DNA from: Streptomyces hokutonensis
GTDB taxonomy: Bacteria > Actinomycetota > Actinomycetes > Streptomycetales > Streptomycetaceae
Direction: 5' to 3'
NCBI RefSeq assembly: GCF_000376565.1
Contig: NZ_BARG01000033.1
Span: forward strand, 1-64,000
DNA: 64,000 bases
A program made the position numbers and the translations under genes. Numbering within the stretch: position 1 is the first letter of the stretch; every line of letters begins with the position of its first letter. The notes under the pieces were generated by a model that worked only from the letters and a program-made list of their open reading frames with translations, made no database searches and was not told where the DNA came from. Positions 1 to 9,311 of the stretch are shown in pieces.

Positions 1-567
1 CGCGGTGGTCTTGGACTGGCTCAGCGCGCCGGTGATCTTGCGGAGTGCCTGGCTCATCAGACGGGCCTGCAGACCCATGTGGGAGTCGCCCATCTCGCCC
101 TCGATCTCGGCGCGTGGCACAAGGGCCGCGACGGAGTCGATCACGATCAAGTCGATCGCGCCGGAGCGGATCAGGATGTCGACGATCTCCAGCGCCTGTT
201 CACCGTTGTCCGGCTGGGACAGGATGAGGTTGTCGGTGTCGACGCCGAGCTTCTTGGCGTACTCGGGGTCGAGTGCGTGCTCGGCGTCGATGAAGGCCAC
301 CGAGCCGCCGGCCTTCTGTGCGTTCGCCACCGCGTGCAACGTCAGGGTCGTCTTGCCGGAGGACTCCGGCCCGTACACCTCCACCACACGGCCGCGGGGC
401 AGACCGCCCACGCCGAGCGCCACGTCCAGCGCGGTCGATCCTGTGGGGATCACCTCGATGGGCTCATTGGGCCGCTCGCCCAGGCGCATCACCGCGCCCC
501 TGCCAAATTTCCGCTCGATCTGTGCGAGCGCGGTGTCCAGCGCCTTTTCGTGGTCGGTTCCTGCCAT
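1..567 (-). CDS. recA: Recombinase RecA, N-terminal part (cut by window edge)
   Basis: RecA binds single-stranded DNA, catalyses strand exchange and triggers LexA self-cleavage in the SOS response. The visible 189 residues start [18 protein letters not shown] and contain the Walker A loop GPESSGKTT near residue 66, then the Walker B-type stretch [10 protein letters not shown] and the [19 protein letters not shown] segment, all diagnostic of RecA. The ATG is at 567-565. The C-terminal half, and recX which usually follows in Streptomyces, would lie to the left of the window. A probable SOS operator lies about 100 bp upstream. This is a backbone gene and marks the left limit of the accessory region. 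Confidence 0.98.
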   Translation of the reverse strand, partial: MAGTDHEKALDTALAQIERKFGRGAVMRLGERPNEPIEVIPTGSTALDVALGVGGLPRGRVVEVYGPESSGKTTLTLHAVANAQKAGGSVAFIDAEHALDPEYAKKLGVDTDNLILSQPDNGEQALEIVDILIRSGAIDLIVIDSVAALVPRAEIEGEMGDSHMGLQARLMSQALRKITGALSQSKTTA

Positions 568-661
568 GAGCTTTCACCCGGTCCGATTGTGTGGCACGCC
601 GCACGTCGGAGAACGTGAGCGTCTGCTGCCGACAACGGACGTCTCGGAGATCCCAGTAAGC

Positions 662-673
662 GAACATCCGATC
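662..673. promoter_or_regulatory. Putative SOS (LexA/Cheo-type) box of recA
   Basis: GAACATCCGATC differs at one base from the actinobacterial/Gram-positive SOS consensus GAAC-N4-GTTC and lies about 100 bp upstream of the recA start. The position suits the recA promoter. Assignment rests on the consensus and on known recA regulation, not on any test. Confidence 0.55.
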
Positions 674-844
674 GATTTGCGTGTCCAGTGAAAGGTACCA
701 AACAGAGGGGAGCGGGACGGGTCGCGCACCGGACCGCTCCGGACGCAGACCGCGCCGCCGCCCGCTTTCCCTCGCTGAACCGCGGCGCCGTCGAATGTTG
801 TCACTGCTTCCGAGAATGCCCTCCACCGACTTCGTGACGTATGA

Positions 845-1207
845 GTGCGCTACGACGTCGAGCCGTACAACATCCACACCACGATCGTGGAGCCCGGCTA
901 CTTCCGCACCGAACTCCTCGTGGACGGCTCCACCACCTGGCCCGAACTGTCCATCGACGACTACGCCCCGCGCACCGCCCCGCGGATCGAGGGCATGAAG
1001 AGCATGAACGGCCAGCAGCCCGGCGACCCCGCCAAGCTCGCCCGCGCCCTGCTCACCATCGCCCAGCAGGAGAAGCCGCTGCTGCGATTCGTCGCCGGTG
1101 CGGACGCCATCGAGGCTGCCGAGGCCAAGGCGAAGGAACTCCTCGCGCAGGCCGAAGCCTCCCGCGAACTGGGCGACAGCCTGACCTACGACGACGCCCA
1201 CGCCTGA
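845..1207 (+). pseudogene. Truncated short-chain dehydrogenase, C-terminal half only
   Basis: The 120 residues beginning VRYDVEPYNIHTTIVEPGYF match the part of an SDR that follows the catalytic YxxxK, including the PGYFRTELL segment typical of the classical family. The Rossmann glycine motif, the NAG motif and the catalytic Ser/Tyr/Lys are all missing. The start used is only the first in-frame GTG; no convincing ribosome site precedes it. The fragment is therefore a remnant of a gene of about 280 codons whose 5' half has been lost. Its last 30 bases and the sequence just after the stop recur 756 bp downstream, which indicates local duplication and decay. Confidence 0.7.
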
Positions 1208-1280
1208 GCACCACGCCCCGCACCCCGCCTGGGACGCAGCGCCGCGCCGGGTGCGTTTCGACAGCACGGAGAGAGTCAGC

Positions 1281-1763
1281 ATGCCCATCAAAGGCGAGTA
1301 TGAGCCGAGCAAGGCGCAGTTTGTACGTGACCAGGTGGAGCTGTACGAGAACTCCGGCGGTACGCAAGGGACGACGCTGAGTGTCCTGGTCGCACGGGAA
1401 GAAGACTAGAGGCTCCGGGACCTGCCCGTCGTCATCCTGACCACCCTGGGCGCGAAGAGCGGCAAGATCCGCAAAACCCCGGTCATGCGGGTGGAGCACG
1501 ACGGTACCTACGCCGTCATCGCCTCCATGGCAGGAGCCCCCACCCACCCGGTCTGGTACCACAACGCGGTGGCCGACCCCCGAGTCGAACTCCAGGACGG
1601 CCCGGTGCGCCAGGACATGCTGGCACGCGAGGTGACCGGGGACGAGAAGGCGCTGTGGTGGGCCCGAGCCGTCGAGGCGTTCCCCGACTACGCCGAGTAC
1701 CAGAAGAACACCACTCGTGCGATCCCGGTCCTCGTTCTGGAGCCGGCGGCGCACGAGCACTGA
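1281..1763 (+). pseudogene. Ddn-like F420-dependent nitroreductase/quinone reductase, interrupted by TAG
   Basis: Read from ATG 1281 the frame gives a Ddn/PNPOx-like deazaflavin-dependent reductase: MPIKGEYEPSKAQFVRDQVE, then after the break [20 protein letters not shown], and later [19 protein letters not shown]. These are the family's hallmark segments. Codon 43 (1407-1409) is TAG. Around it are about 13 residues that do not fit the family, because the segment ending GTTL normally runs almost directly into LPVVILTT. The defect therefore looks like a short insertion carrying an in-frame stop. Frame is kept on both sides. A shorter protein could start at ATG 1485 but would lack the cofactor-binding KSGK region. 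It follows the SDR fragment, and both look like decayed stress reductases. Confidence 0.75.
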
Positions 1764-1933
1764 CCCGGCGCAGCCGGTCCAGCCCGCGGATTCCCCGCAG
1801 TCTGTCCCTGGCCACACCAGCGTCGGACCCCACCTGACAGCGGCCGGCTCGAATCCCCCTTGGTCGGGCAGCGCGCGGCCGGCCTGCCTGGACGAAGAAC
1901 ATCACGAACGACCGTGGCACAGATGTTCTCAGA

Positions 1934-1976
1934 AGCCTGACCTACGAGGACGCCCATGCCTGAGCACCATGCCCCG
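1934..1976 (+). repeat. Second copy of a 43-bp direct repeat (first copy 1178-1220)
   Basis: This stretch matches 1178-1220, the end of the SDR fragment plus its stop codon and following bases, at about 40 of 43 positions. No reading frame surrounds the second copy. It is a footprint of a duplication of the SDR 3' end, or of recombination between copies. Confidence 0.75.
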
Positions 1977-2146
1977 GCCGAGGCCGGCAGCCGCCGGGTG
2001 CACCTACGGCTCTGACCAGCTACCCAGGCAACGGTGCCCGCGTCAACAGCGCGGGGATCACCCCAGCACGGTCCGCCAACTGGTGGCGCACCCCACTACT
2101 CATGACCACCGACCGGCCTGACGGCCGTCACGACAAGGAGTACCTG

Positions 2147-3127
<981 letters not shown>

Positions 3128-3218
3128 TCTGACGCCCCGGCAACTTGCTGACCCGTCGCACCCGCCCAACCCACATCCGTTCATCCATTTCACTGATCAC
3201 TGAAGAGGTTTTCTCATC

Positions 3219-3758
3219 ATGTCCAAGGTTCTCCTTGTCGTAGGTCACCCCGACCTGTCCCGGTCGAAGGCCAACGCGGCGCTCGTTGACGCCGTCCGCG
3301 AGCTGGCCCATGTCACCGTGCACGACCTCTACGCCGCCTACCCCGACTTCCGGATCGACGTCGACGCCGAGCAGGCGCTGCTCGCCGAGCACGATGTGAT
3401 CGTCTTCCAGCACCCGGTGTTCTGGTACAACACCACCCCCTTGTTCAAGCAGTGGCAGGACAAGGTCTTCACCCTCGGCTGGGCCTTCACCATGGACGGC
3501 TCGCCCTCGCAACTGGCCGGCAAGAAGGCAGTCGTCGCCGTCACCGCCGGCGTCCCCGCCGACCACTACACCCCCGAAGGCTCGAACAAGACCACCCTCG
3601 AGACCCTCCTCAGCAACTGGCACGCAACCCTGCGGCTGTGCCAGTTCGACATTCAGCCGATGGTCGAGCTGTACGGCACCGCTTTCGGTCTCTCCGACCA
3701 GGATCTGGCCACCGCTGGCAAGCAGTACAACGAACTGCTCGCCTCCTTCGCCGCGTGA
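3219..3758 (+). CDS. NAD(P)H:quinone oxidoreductase, flavodoxin-like (KefG/MdaB type)
   Basis: A 179-residue flavodoxin-fold protein. It starts SKVLLVVGHPDLSRSKAN, the usual beta-strand plus FMN/FAD phosphate loop of the Flavodoxin_2 family, and carries HPVFWYNTTPLFKQWQDKV, the conserved segment following the second strand. Members transfer two electrons from NAD(P)H to quinones and often accompany KefC-type potassium efflux or drug-stress genes; no Kef transporter is present here. GAAGAGG upstream of ATG 3219 serves as ribosome site. It lies downstream of the aldo/keto reductase, and the pair looks like a small redox-detoxification unit. Confidence 0.9.
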   Translation: MSKVLLVVGHPDLSRSKANAALVDAVRELAHVTVHDLYAAYPDFRIDVDAEQALLAEHDVIVFQHPVFWYNTTPLFKQWQDKVFTLGWAFTMDGSPSQLAGKKAVVAVTAGVPADHYTPEGSNKTTLETLLSNWHATLRLCQFDIQPMVELYGTAFGLSDQDLATAGKQYNELLASFAA

Positions 3759-4252
3759 CCGCACCCTCACGACAACGGCCGCCCTCGCCGATCACGAGGC
3801 AGCGGCGATGGGTCCCGCCAGTCTTCGGTCGCCCTTCGCCGGATCGGCGCCAAGCGACCAGAGGCCTGTACTCGGCGACCATGTCGTGAAACAGCGACCA
3901 CTCGTCGCCGAGCGCCGCCGACTCGGCGGATCTGGGGTGCGGTCTCCTCAGCGGTGCTCTTCCGTGCGGGGCCGGCACGGGTGGCAAGGGGCGCTCCAGC
4001 TGGCGGGGAGGGCGAGGGCCTCGACTGCGGGTGCGATCGACCTCGTCGACGACCAGATTCGCCTGCCGTGGACGGGCGTGCGGGTTCGAAGGCGCGTCAG
4101 TGATGAGAACCTCCTGTAGCTCTCGGAGGCCGTCAGACGGCTCCACACTCGCTTGCTGAGGTCCTCACTCGTCAGGGTTGTGCGGTGCACGACTCCGAGC
4201 TCGACCGCCGCTCCTGCCCCCGCCCGGCGCACCGGGGCGGGGCGGCGTCGGT
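3759..4252. other. Gene-free stretch
   Basis: About 490 bp between the quinone reductase and a hydrolase remnant. Several open frames cross it, but none shows family motifs, good third-position bias or a ribosome site. I see no RNA gene or clear hairpin. Confidence 0.5.
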
Positions 4253-4435
4253 TCAGCGGAAGAAGTCGAGCAGTGCCTTGGTGATGGCGTCGGTTGCTTC
4301 TTCGGTGACGAAGTGGCCGGTGCTGGGGACGACCAGTCCCGTCACGTCGGTGGCGACTTCCCGCATGACGCGTTCGACGCCGGCGCCGACCGAGAACTCT
4401 CCGCCGAGGCCCTGGCTGAGTGTGCGGGTGTGCAT
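4253..4435 (-). pseudogene. Alpha/beta hydrolase C-terminal remnant
   Basis: About 60 residues ending the family in the usual way: GGEFSVG, VMREVATDVTGLVVP, then the catalytic-histidine segment STGHFVTEEA and ALLDFF. These match the C-terminus of haloalkane-dehalogenase/epoxide-hydrolase-like proteins of about 290 residues. The nucleophile elbow, oxyanion hole and most of the fold are absent, because upstream sequence changes abruptly to non-coding. The TGA is at 4255-4253. Confidence 0.7.
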
Positions 4436-4586
4436 CGTGGCGCTCCTTGCGCGGTGGCGCGTGATGGTGAACGAAAGCCTGGCCCTGGCGCGGGGAGTCC
4501 GTTCATGGCGCGGGAGTCGGACCAGCTGAGGGCACGGTGGACGGTGTCGGCCGTCTGCCGTCGGAGTCGTGGAGCGGCCGGCGGGG

Positions 4587-4830
4587 TCAGGTGAGGGGTG
4601 GCGAGGCTGGCAGGTGTGGGTCGGCGGCCCAGGAGGCGAGGATGCGCAGTCGTTCCTGGGCGGCGGAGATCTGTGCGGAGGTCTCCCAGTCGGCGTACAG
4701 GGTGCGCATGTCCGGGTCGGTGAACTGGATCCGGGGATAGTCGCGGTGCTTTTCCGGGATGCGGGAGAAGTCGGTGACCAGGGCTGCGGCCAGTGCGTTC
4801 CAGGCGAGGATGTCCCCGCGTCGGTGTGGC
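4587..4830 (-). pseudogene. MmyB-like regulator fragment (ligand-binding domain only)
   Basis: On the minus strand RGDILAWNALAAALVTDFS, then QFTDPDMRTLYADWE, matches the MmyB-like ligand-binding domain found after an Xre-type helix-turn-helix in many actinobacterial regulators. The N-terminal helix-turn-helix is missing, no start codon fits, and the C-terminus after YADWE is atypical. TGA is at 4589-4587. It is a remnant lying next to the hydrolase remnant. Confidence 0.65.
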
Positions 4831-4956
4831 TACCCACCCTTCCGGCGTCGCCGTGGCATTCGCCGCCCTGGAGGCGAGCGTCCGCCTGCTTGGTTCCGAC
4901 GGGGAGAGGTCGCCCTCAACACCGCTCACGAACCTCGAAGTCACCCGGTGCGCCCT

Positions 4957-5016
4957 TGGACAGCGAAGTTGGCCGAGAGCGGTTCTGCGACCTGCGGCGA
5001 CCAACTTCGTTGTCCA
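4957..5016. repeat. 16-bp inverted repeat
   Basis: TGGACAGCGAAGTTGG (4957-4972) faces CCAACTTCGTTGTCCA (5001-5016) with one mismatch and a 28-base spacer. It lies in a non-coding scar between the MmyB fragment and the TetR gene. It could be a hairpin or the leftover ends of a lost mobile element. Confidence 0.6.
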
Positions 5017-5105
5017 GGCGGAGGGCTTGATGGCCGGCGATGTCGCTGATGTGGGTGCGGTTCCTCGCCGCGGGTGGCGCGACACGCTCCCGCGGGCACC
5101 TGCTG

Positions 5106-5714
5106 TCAGACGGGTGGCCAGTTCCGCAGCGCGGCGTCGGCCACCTGCTGGAGTTCGGAGCGGGTGGCGCCGCCGACAGCCTGGACGGCGATGCCGTTCG
5201 CCACGGTCATGAGGTATCGGGCGAGCAGTTCCGGGTCCGCGCCGGGGGGCAGATCGTCCTCGTCGACGGCCTGCTGGAACCGGTGGCGGAGGCGAGCACG
5301 GCCGTCGTCGCGCCAGGCGATCAGGGCATCCTGGGCCGCCCGTCCGGAGTCGCCGGCGGCGAGCGAGCCCTGTACGCCCAGGCATCCGGCGGGGCAGTCG
5401 GGGCGGGTGGTCGTGCTGACCGAGCCGGCGAGGAACGCCGTGGCCACCTCGCGGGCGCTCGGCTTCTCCAGTGCGCGGGCCGCATAGGCGGCGGGACCTT
5501 CGGTGTAGCGCTCCAGGGCCTTGCGGAACAGCTCCTCCTTGTTGCCGAAGGCCGCGTACATGCTCTTGCGGGTGATGCCCATGGCGCCGGTCAGGTCGGT
5601 CAGGCTGGCGCCTTCGTAGCCCTGCTCCCAGAAGACCAGCATCGCCTGCTCCAGGGCCTCGTCGGCGTCGAAGCCTCTCGGCCGGCCGATCGGCGCTTTC
5701 CGGGTGATCTCCAT
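5106..5714 (-). CDS. TetR/AcrR family repressor
   Basis: A 202-residue regulator with an N-terminal TetR helix-turn-helix (about residues 15-60), recognisable by ASLTDLTGAMGITRKSMYAAFGNKEEL in which GxxKxSxYxxFxxKEEL is the family signature. The C-terminal half is a TetR_C-like effector domain with CPAGCLG, as in regulators of reductase or efflux genes. It is divergent from the SDR at 5807, and the intergenic region contains an 18-bp inverted repeat whose arms are each palindromic. By position it represses both itself and the SDR. The ligand is unknown. Confidence 0.93.
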   Translation of the reverse strand: MEITRKAPIGRPRGFDADEALEQAMLVFWEQGYEGASLTDLTGAMGITRKSMYAAFGNKEELFRKALERYTEGPAAYAARALEKPSAREVATAFLAGSVSTTTRPDCPAGCLGVQGSLAAGDSGRAAQDALIAWRDDGRARLRHRFQQAVDEDDLPPGADPELLARYLMTVANGIAVQAVGGATRSELQQVADAALRNWPPV

Positions 5715-5734
5715 GGCTCCATCCTACGGCCTCG

Positions 5735-5784
5735 ATACCGATCGGTGCAGAAGTGCTACGGTTCCATTCTGCACCGATCGGTAT
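5735..5784. promoter_or_regulatory. Double operator between tetR and SDR
   Basis: ATACCGATCGGTGCAGAA at 5735-5752 is repeated perfectly in inverse orientation at 5767-5784, 14 bases apart. Each arm contains the perfect palindrome ACCGATCGGT. This is the expected form of a TetR operator pair and covers the space where both divergent promoters must lie. Confidence 0.85.
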
Positions 5785-5806
5785 CTAAGTTTCGGGAGTT
5801 CAAGCA

Positions 5807-6553
5807 ATGGGACAGCTGGAAGGCAAGACCGCCGTCGTCACCGGCGGGAGCACGGGAATCGGCCTGGCCACCGCCGCGCGCCTGGCGTCAGAGGGCGCCC
5901 ACGTGTTCATCACCGGCCGGCGCAAGGACGCGCTCGACAGGGCCGTCGAGTCGATCGGTCCCGCGGTCACCGCAGTGCCGGGCGACATATCCGAACCGAC
6001 CGACCTGGACCGGCTCTACGACGCGGTCCGTGACCGCGGCCGGGGCCTGGACGTGCTCTTCGCCAACGCGGGCATGGCCACGCTCGCACCGCTGGCGCAG
6101 GCCACCGGGGAACAGTTCGACCAGCTCTTCGGCGTCAACGTCCGGGGCACACTGCTCACCGTGCAGAAGGCGCTGCCGCTGCTCAACGACGGCGCCTCGG
6201 TGATCTTCAACGACTCCATCCGCGCCGACGACGGCCGGGAGGCCTTCGGACTGTACGCGGCGTCGAAGGCCGCGATCCGCTCCCTCGCGCGGACCTGGGC
6301 CAACGAGCTGAAGGACAGGGGCATCCGGGTCAACACGGTCGCGCCGGGCGCGATCGACACCCCCGGAGTCGACATCGCCATCGGCGAGGAGAACGCGGCC
6401 GCCGTCAAGGCGGAACTCGCGGCGGGAGTGCCGATCGGCCGCAGGGGGCGCCCGGAGGAGGTCGCCGCCGCGGTGGCCTTCCTCGCCTCCGCGGACAGCA
6501 GCTTCATGCTCGGCACCACCCTGCACGTCAACGGCGGCGAGAACCAGTTCTGA
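5807..6553 (+). CDS. SDR family oxidoreductase (TetR-controlled)
   Basis: A 248-residue classical short-chain dehydrogenase: NAD(P) motif TGGSTGIG near residue 13, NAG at about 87, catalytic Ser in SVIFNDS and YAASK near 151, then the PGAIDTPG loop. The C-terminus VNGGENQF resembles the FabG-like/quinone-linked group. GGGAG precedes ATG 5807. It is transcribed divergently from its probable repressor through the double operator and is followed by a strong hairpin terminator, so it is probably a single-gene unit. Substrate unknown. Confidence 0.93.
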   Translation: MGQLEGKTAVVTGGSTGIGLATAARLASEGAHVFITGRRKDALDRAVESIGPAVTAVPGDISEPTDLDRLYDAVRDRGRGLDVLFANAGMATLAPLAQATGEQFDQLFGVNVRGTLLTVQKALPLLNDGASVIFNDSIRADDGREAFGLYAASKAAIRSLARTWANELKDRGIRVNTVAPGAIDTPGVDIAIGEENAAAVKAELAAGVPIGRRGRPEEVAAAVAFLASADSSFMLGTTLHVNGGENQF

Positions 6554-6571
6554 CCCCGCCACGCGGAGTCC

Positions 6572-6609
6572 CGGACTGTCGCGGGCGAGTCGTCGCCCGC
6601 GACAGTCCG
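6572..6609. terminator. Hairpin terminator after SDR
   Basis: A perfect 17-bp stem, CGGACTGTCGCGGGCGA paired with its complement, with loop GTCG. It starts 19 bp after the SDR stop and lies before the convergent MFS gene. There is no T-run, as is common in this genus. Confidence 0.8.
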
Positions 6610-6702
6610 CCTGGCCGACACGAGCATCCGCGCAGCACGCCCAGACCGGTGTTGCGGCCCCCTCGGGAGTGAGCAGCTCTTCGAGGCCGACCTGTGCATT
6701 GC

Positions 6703-8298
6703 TCAGCCGTGCGGCCGGTAGCGGCGGTCGTCCTCCCGGCCTCGAAGGCCCAACGCGGCCAGGGCGGCGCCCACGAGGGCGAGGATGCCGGTGACCAGGA
6801 CGGCGGTGTGGACGCCGTTCATGAAGGCGGTGTGGCTGCCCTCCACCACGGCCGCCCTGAGCTGTGCGGGCATCGCGTCGGAGACCGGGGCGACGCCCAT
6901 CGCGACCGCGTCCTTCGCCTCCTCGAAGCGGGCCGCCGCCGAGCGGGGCACGCCGGCGTCGGTCAGTGAGTCCGTGAGCGTGGAGCCGACACGGCTGCTG
7001 ATGAGGGAGACGAGCACCGAGGTGCCGAGCGCGCCGCCGACCTGGAGCGAGGTGGCCTGCAGGCCACCCGCGATGCCGCCGTCCTTGACGGGGGCGTTGC
7101 CCACGATCGCGTCGGAGGACGCGGCCATCACGATGCCGACGCCGAGACCGAGCGCGACGAACGGCGGCCACATGGCGGCGTACGAGGAGTCGGCGCTCCA
7201 CGCGAGCATCGCGAACGCGGCGCCGGCCTGGAGCACCATCCCCAGCGGCATGGTCAGGCGCGGGCCGAACTTCTCGGTGAGCTTCGCGCCGAGCGGCGAG
7301 GCCACCATGGAGGCGAGGCTGAGCGGCAGGGTGCGCACACCGGACTCGACGGGCGTGAATCCGTGCACGTTCTGGAGGTACAGCATCACGAAGAAGATCG
7401 CGCCGAGCAGGACGAAGAAGTTCAGCGCGGTGACGAACACACCGATGGTCAGGGCCGGGTTGCGGAACAGCCGCATGGGCAGGAGAGGGTGCGCGACGCG
7501 GGTCTCGTACCAGCCGAAGAGGACCAAGGCGACGACACCGCCGACGATCGCGCCGAGCGTGCCGGCCGAAGTCCAGCCCCACGTCTCGCCCTTGACGACG
7601 CCGAAGACGACGGCGATCAGGCCGAGCGCGAGCAGGACGACGCCGGGCACGTCGAACTTCTCGCTCGCCGCCGCCTCGTTCCTGGACTGCGGCAGCACCA
7701 CGAGACCGAAGACCAGGGCGATCACGCCGATGGGGGCGTTGATGTAGAAGACGGACTCCCAGTTGACATGCTGGACGAGCAGTCCGCCGACGATCGGGCC
7801 GAGCGCGGTGGCGACGGAGGAGATCATCGCCCAGATGCCGACCGCCATGCCGAACTTCTTCGGCGGGAACACCGCACGGAGCAACGCCAGGGTGTTGGGC
7901 ATGAGCATCGCGCCGAAGAGGCCCTGCGCGGCGCGGAAGGCGATGACGCCCTCGACCGAGCCGGCGAGGCCGATCGCGACGGACGCGACGGTGAATCCGA
8001 CGACGCCGACGAGGTAGACCGTGCGGCGCCCGAAGCGGTCGCCGAGCTTGCCGCCGAGGATGAGGGCGGCGGCGAGGGCGAGCAAGTAGGAGTTGGTCAC
8101 CCACTGCAGTTCGGCGGTGGTGGCGTTCAGGTCGCGGGCGATCTCGGCGTTGGCGATCGAGACGACTGAGCCGTCGAGGCCGACCATGAACAGGCCGAGC
8201 CCGACCGCGAGCAGTGTCAGCCAGGGGTTGGCGCGCGGACCGCGGGGGTGGGGGTCGGATACGGGAGTGGACGCTGTGGAAACAGCGGTGACAGACAT
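6703..8298 (-). CDS. MFS drug-efflux transporter, DHA2 (EmrB/QacA) family
   Basis: A 531-residue integral membrane protein with about 14 predicted transmembrane segments. Helix 1 contains GLFMVGLDGSVVSIANAEI, the DHA2 motif. Loop 2-3 has GGKLGDRFGRRTVYLVG (motif A) and helix 5 has ALGPIVGGLL (motif C of antiporters). It exports hydrophobic compounds in exchange for protons. ATG 8298 is chosen because it precedes the MSVTAVS leader directly before helix 1 and has GAGGAC upstream; longer frames add only arginine-rich shadow sequence. It lies 148 bp downstream of a MarR regulator on the same strand, a typical regulator-pump pair. Confidence 0.93.
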   Translation of the reverse strand: MSVTAVSTASTPVSDPHPRGPRANPWLTLLAVGLGLFMVGLDGSVVSIANAEIARDLNATTAELQWVTNSYLLALAAALILGGKLGDRFGRRTVYLVGVVGFTVASVAIGLAGSVEGVIAFRAAQGLFGAMLMPNTLALLRAVFPPKKFGMAVGIWAMISSVATALGPIVGGLLVQHVNWESVFYINAPIGVIALVFGLVVLPQSRNEAAASEKFDVPGVVLLALGLIAVVFGVVKGETWGWTSAGTLGAIVGGVVALVLFGWYETRVAHPLLPMRLFRNPALTIGVFVTALNFFVLLGAIFFVMLYLQNVHGFTPVESGVRTLPLSLASMVASPLGAKLTEKFGPRLTMPLGMVLQAGAAFAMLAWSADSSYAAMWPPFVALGLGVGIVMAASSDAIVGNAPVKDGGIAGGLQATSLQVGGALGTSVLVSLISSRVGSTLTDSLTDAGVPRSAAARFEEAKDAVAMGVAPVSDAMPAQLRAAVVEGSHTAFMNGVHTAVLVTGILALVGAALAALGLRGREDDRRYRPHG

Positions 8299-8446
8299 GT
8301 GTGAGCTGTCCTCGGGACGTGTGGCGCGCGGCTGGGGCGCGTGGACATGTGGGGGCGAGCTGTGTGTGGGGTGGCAGGGAGCAGCACACCGAGCCCTGCC
8401 GCGGCAGCGGCAAGGGCAGTAGGCGTACGGGAGCCGGACCGAACGG

Positions 8447-8929
8447 TCAGACGGCGGAGTCGTCGCGCAGGCGCCGGGTGAGAGCCTCAAGGGCACCGAG
8501 CGCCGAGCCAAGGGCGTCGCGGTCGCCGTCCGTGAGAGTCCGCAGCGCGGCCACGAGCTGTCGCGCCGCGACGTCCTCGGCCTGGCGGATGCGTTGACGC
8601 GCCTCGGCGGTGACACGCAGGTGCGCGACGCGCTTGTCGGTGTCGTCCTGGTGCCGTTCCAGCAGGCCCGCGTCGGTGAGGCGGGTGACCAGGGCGCTGA
8701 CGTTGTTCGGCATCATCCGCAGCGCGTCGGCCGCCTCGTGGACGGTCGCGCCGTCGTGCTCGGCGACGTACTGGAGCAGGGCCAACTGCCGCTCGGGGAG
8801 CTTGAGATGGGGCAGTCGCCGGTCGATGCTCTGTTTGACGAACCGGTTCAGCGCGGGCAGGCACGCCACGAGGCCCGCGGCCACCTGGTCGACACCCTGG
8901 CTCGGACGAGCCTCACTGATTCCGGTCAC
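8447..8929 (-). CDS. MarR family regulator (pump-associated)
   Basis: A 160-residue winged-helix protein. The recognition region LPERQLALLQYVAEHDGATV through MMPNNVSALVTRLTDAGLLE, followed by the wing DDTDKRVAHLRVT, is characteristic of MarR. Start is GTG 8929. Just upstream are two CCTATGWCAA direct repeats overlapping a TTGACA -35-like hexamer, so autoregulation is likely. It probably controls the MFS pump immediately downstream. Confidence 0.92.
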   Translation of the reverse strand: MTGISEARPSQGVDQVAAGLVACLPALNRFVKQSIDRRLPHLKLPERQLALLQYVAEHDGATVHEAADALRMMPNNVSALVTRLTDAGLLERHQDDTDKRVAHLRVTAEARQRIRQAEDVAARQLVAALRTLTDGDRDALGSALGALEALTRRLRDDSAV

Positions 8930-8941
8930 GACCCCAAGCTA

Positions 8942-8965
8942 CCTATGACAAGAAACCTATGTCAA
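8942..8965. promoter_or_regulatory. Promoter/operator of the marR-MFS unit
   Basis: CCTATGACAA (8942-8951) and CCTATGTCAA (8956-8965) are direct repeats. On the minus strand they form TTGACA, then about 18 bases, then TAGCTT, a plausible -35/-10 pair, so a regulator bound there would block transcription. Confidence 0.55.
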
Positions 8966-9311
8966 AATACTAATTCCCCCTTGGTGGCCGGTGCCTCCTG
9001 GCGCCTACCTGATCATCCATGCGTCCCCGTACCGTGAGTGAGCCGGTGCTTTCCCGGAGGATGATCGGTGAAGCGGCACGTTTCCCCAGGTCAGGGATCA
9101 AAGCCCGGTCGGCGTCCTGTCGGCGCTCCGGAGCCTCGCCGGCCGGTGTCTTCCACAGCCGGGCCAGCCGCGGAAGAGCCCACGATCGAGTGATCCCATC
9201 GCTTTACAGTGCGGATCCGGTGAGGGGGCGCAGGTCGACGGCCATCTCGTCGCCGGACCTGACCAGGAGGCCGCTGAGAGCTGAGAGGGGGCGCCCACTC
9301 CGAAGAGCCCC
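8966..9311. other. Mostly non-coding stretch, possible 3' remnant
   Basis: About 345 bp. On the minus strand, directly after the SDR stop, an open frame reads LLVRSGDEMAVDLRPLTGSA before a TAA near 9208. It has coding-like composition but no start and no family I recognise, so it may be the tail of a lost gene. Nothing else is visible. Confidence 0.35.

Noticed and set aside
655-680. recA upstream GAACAT as a sixth IclR-type site
   Set aside because: Only the GAACA core matches; the TCCA centre and the other half-site are missing, and the SOS-box reading fits better.
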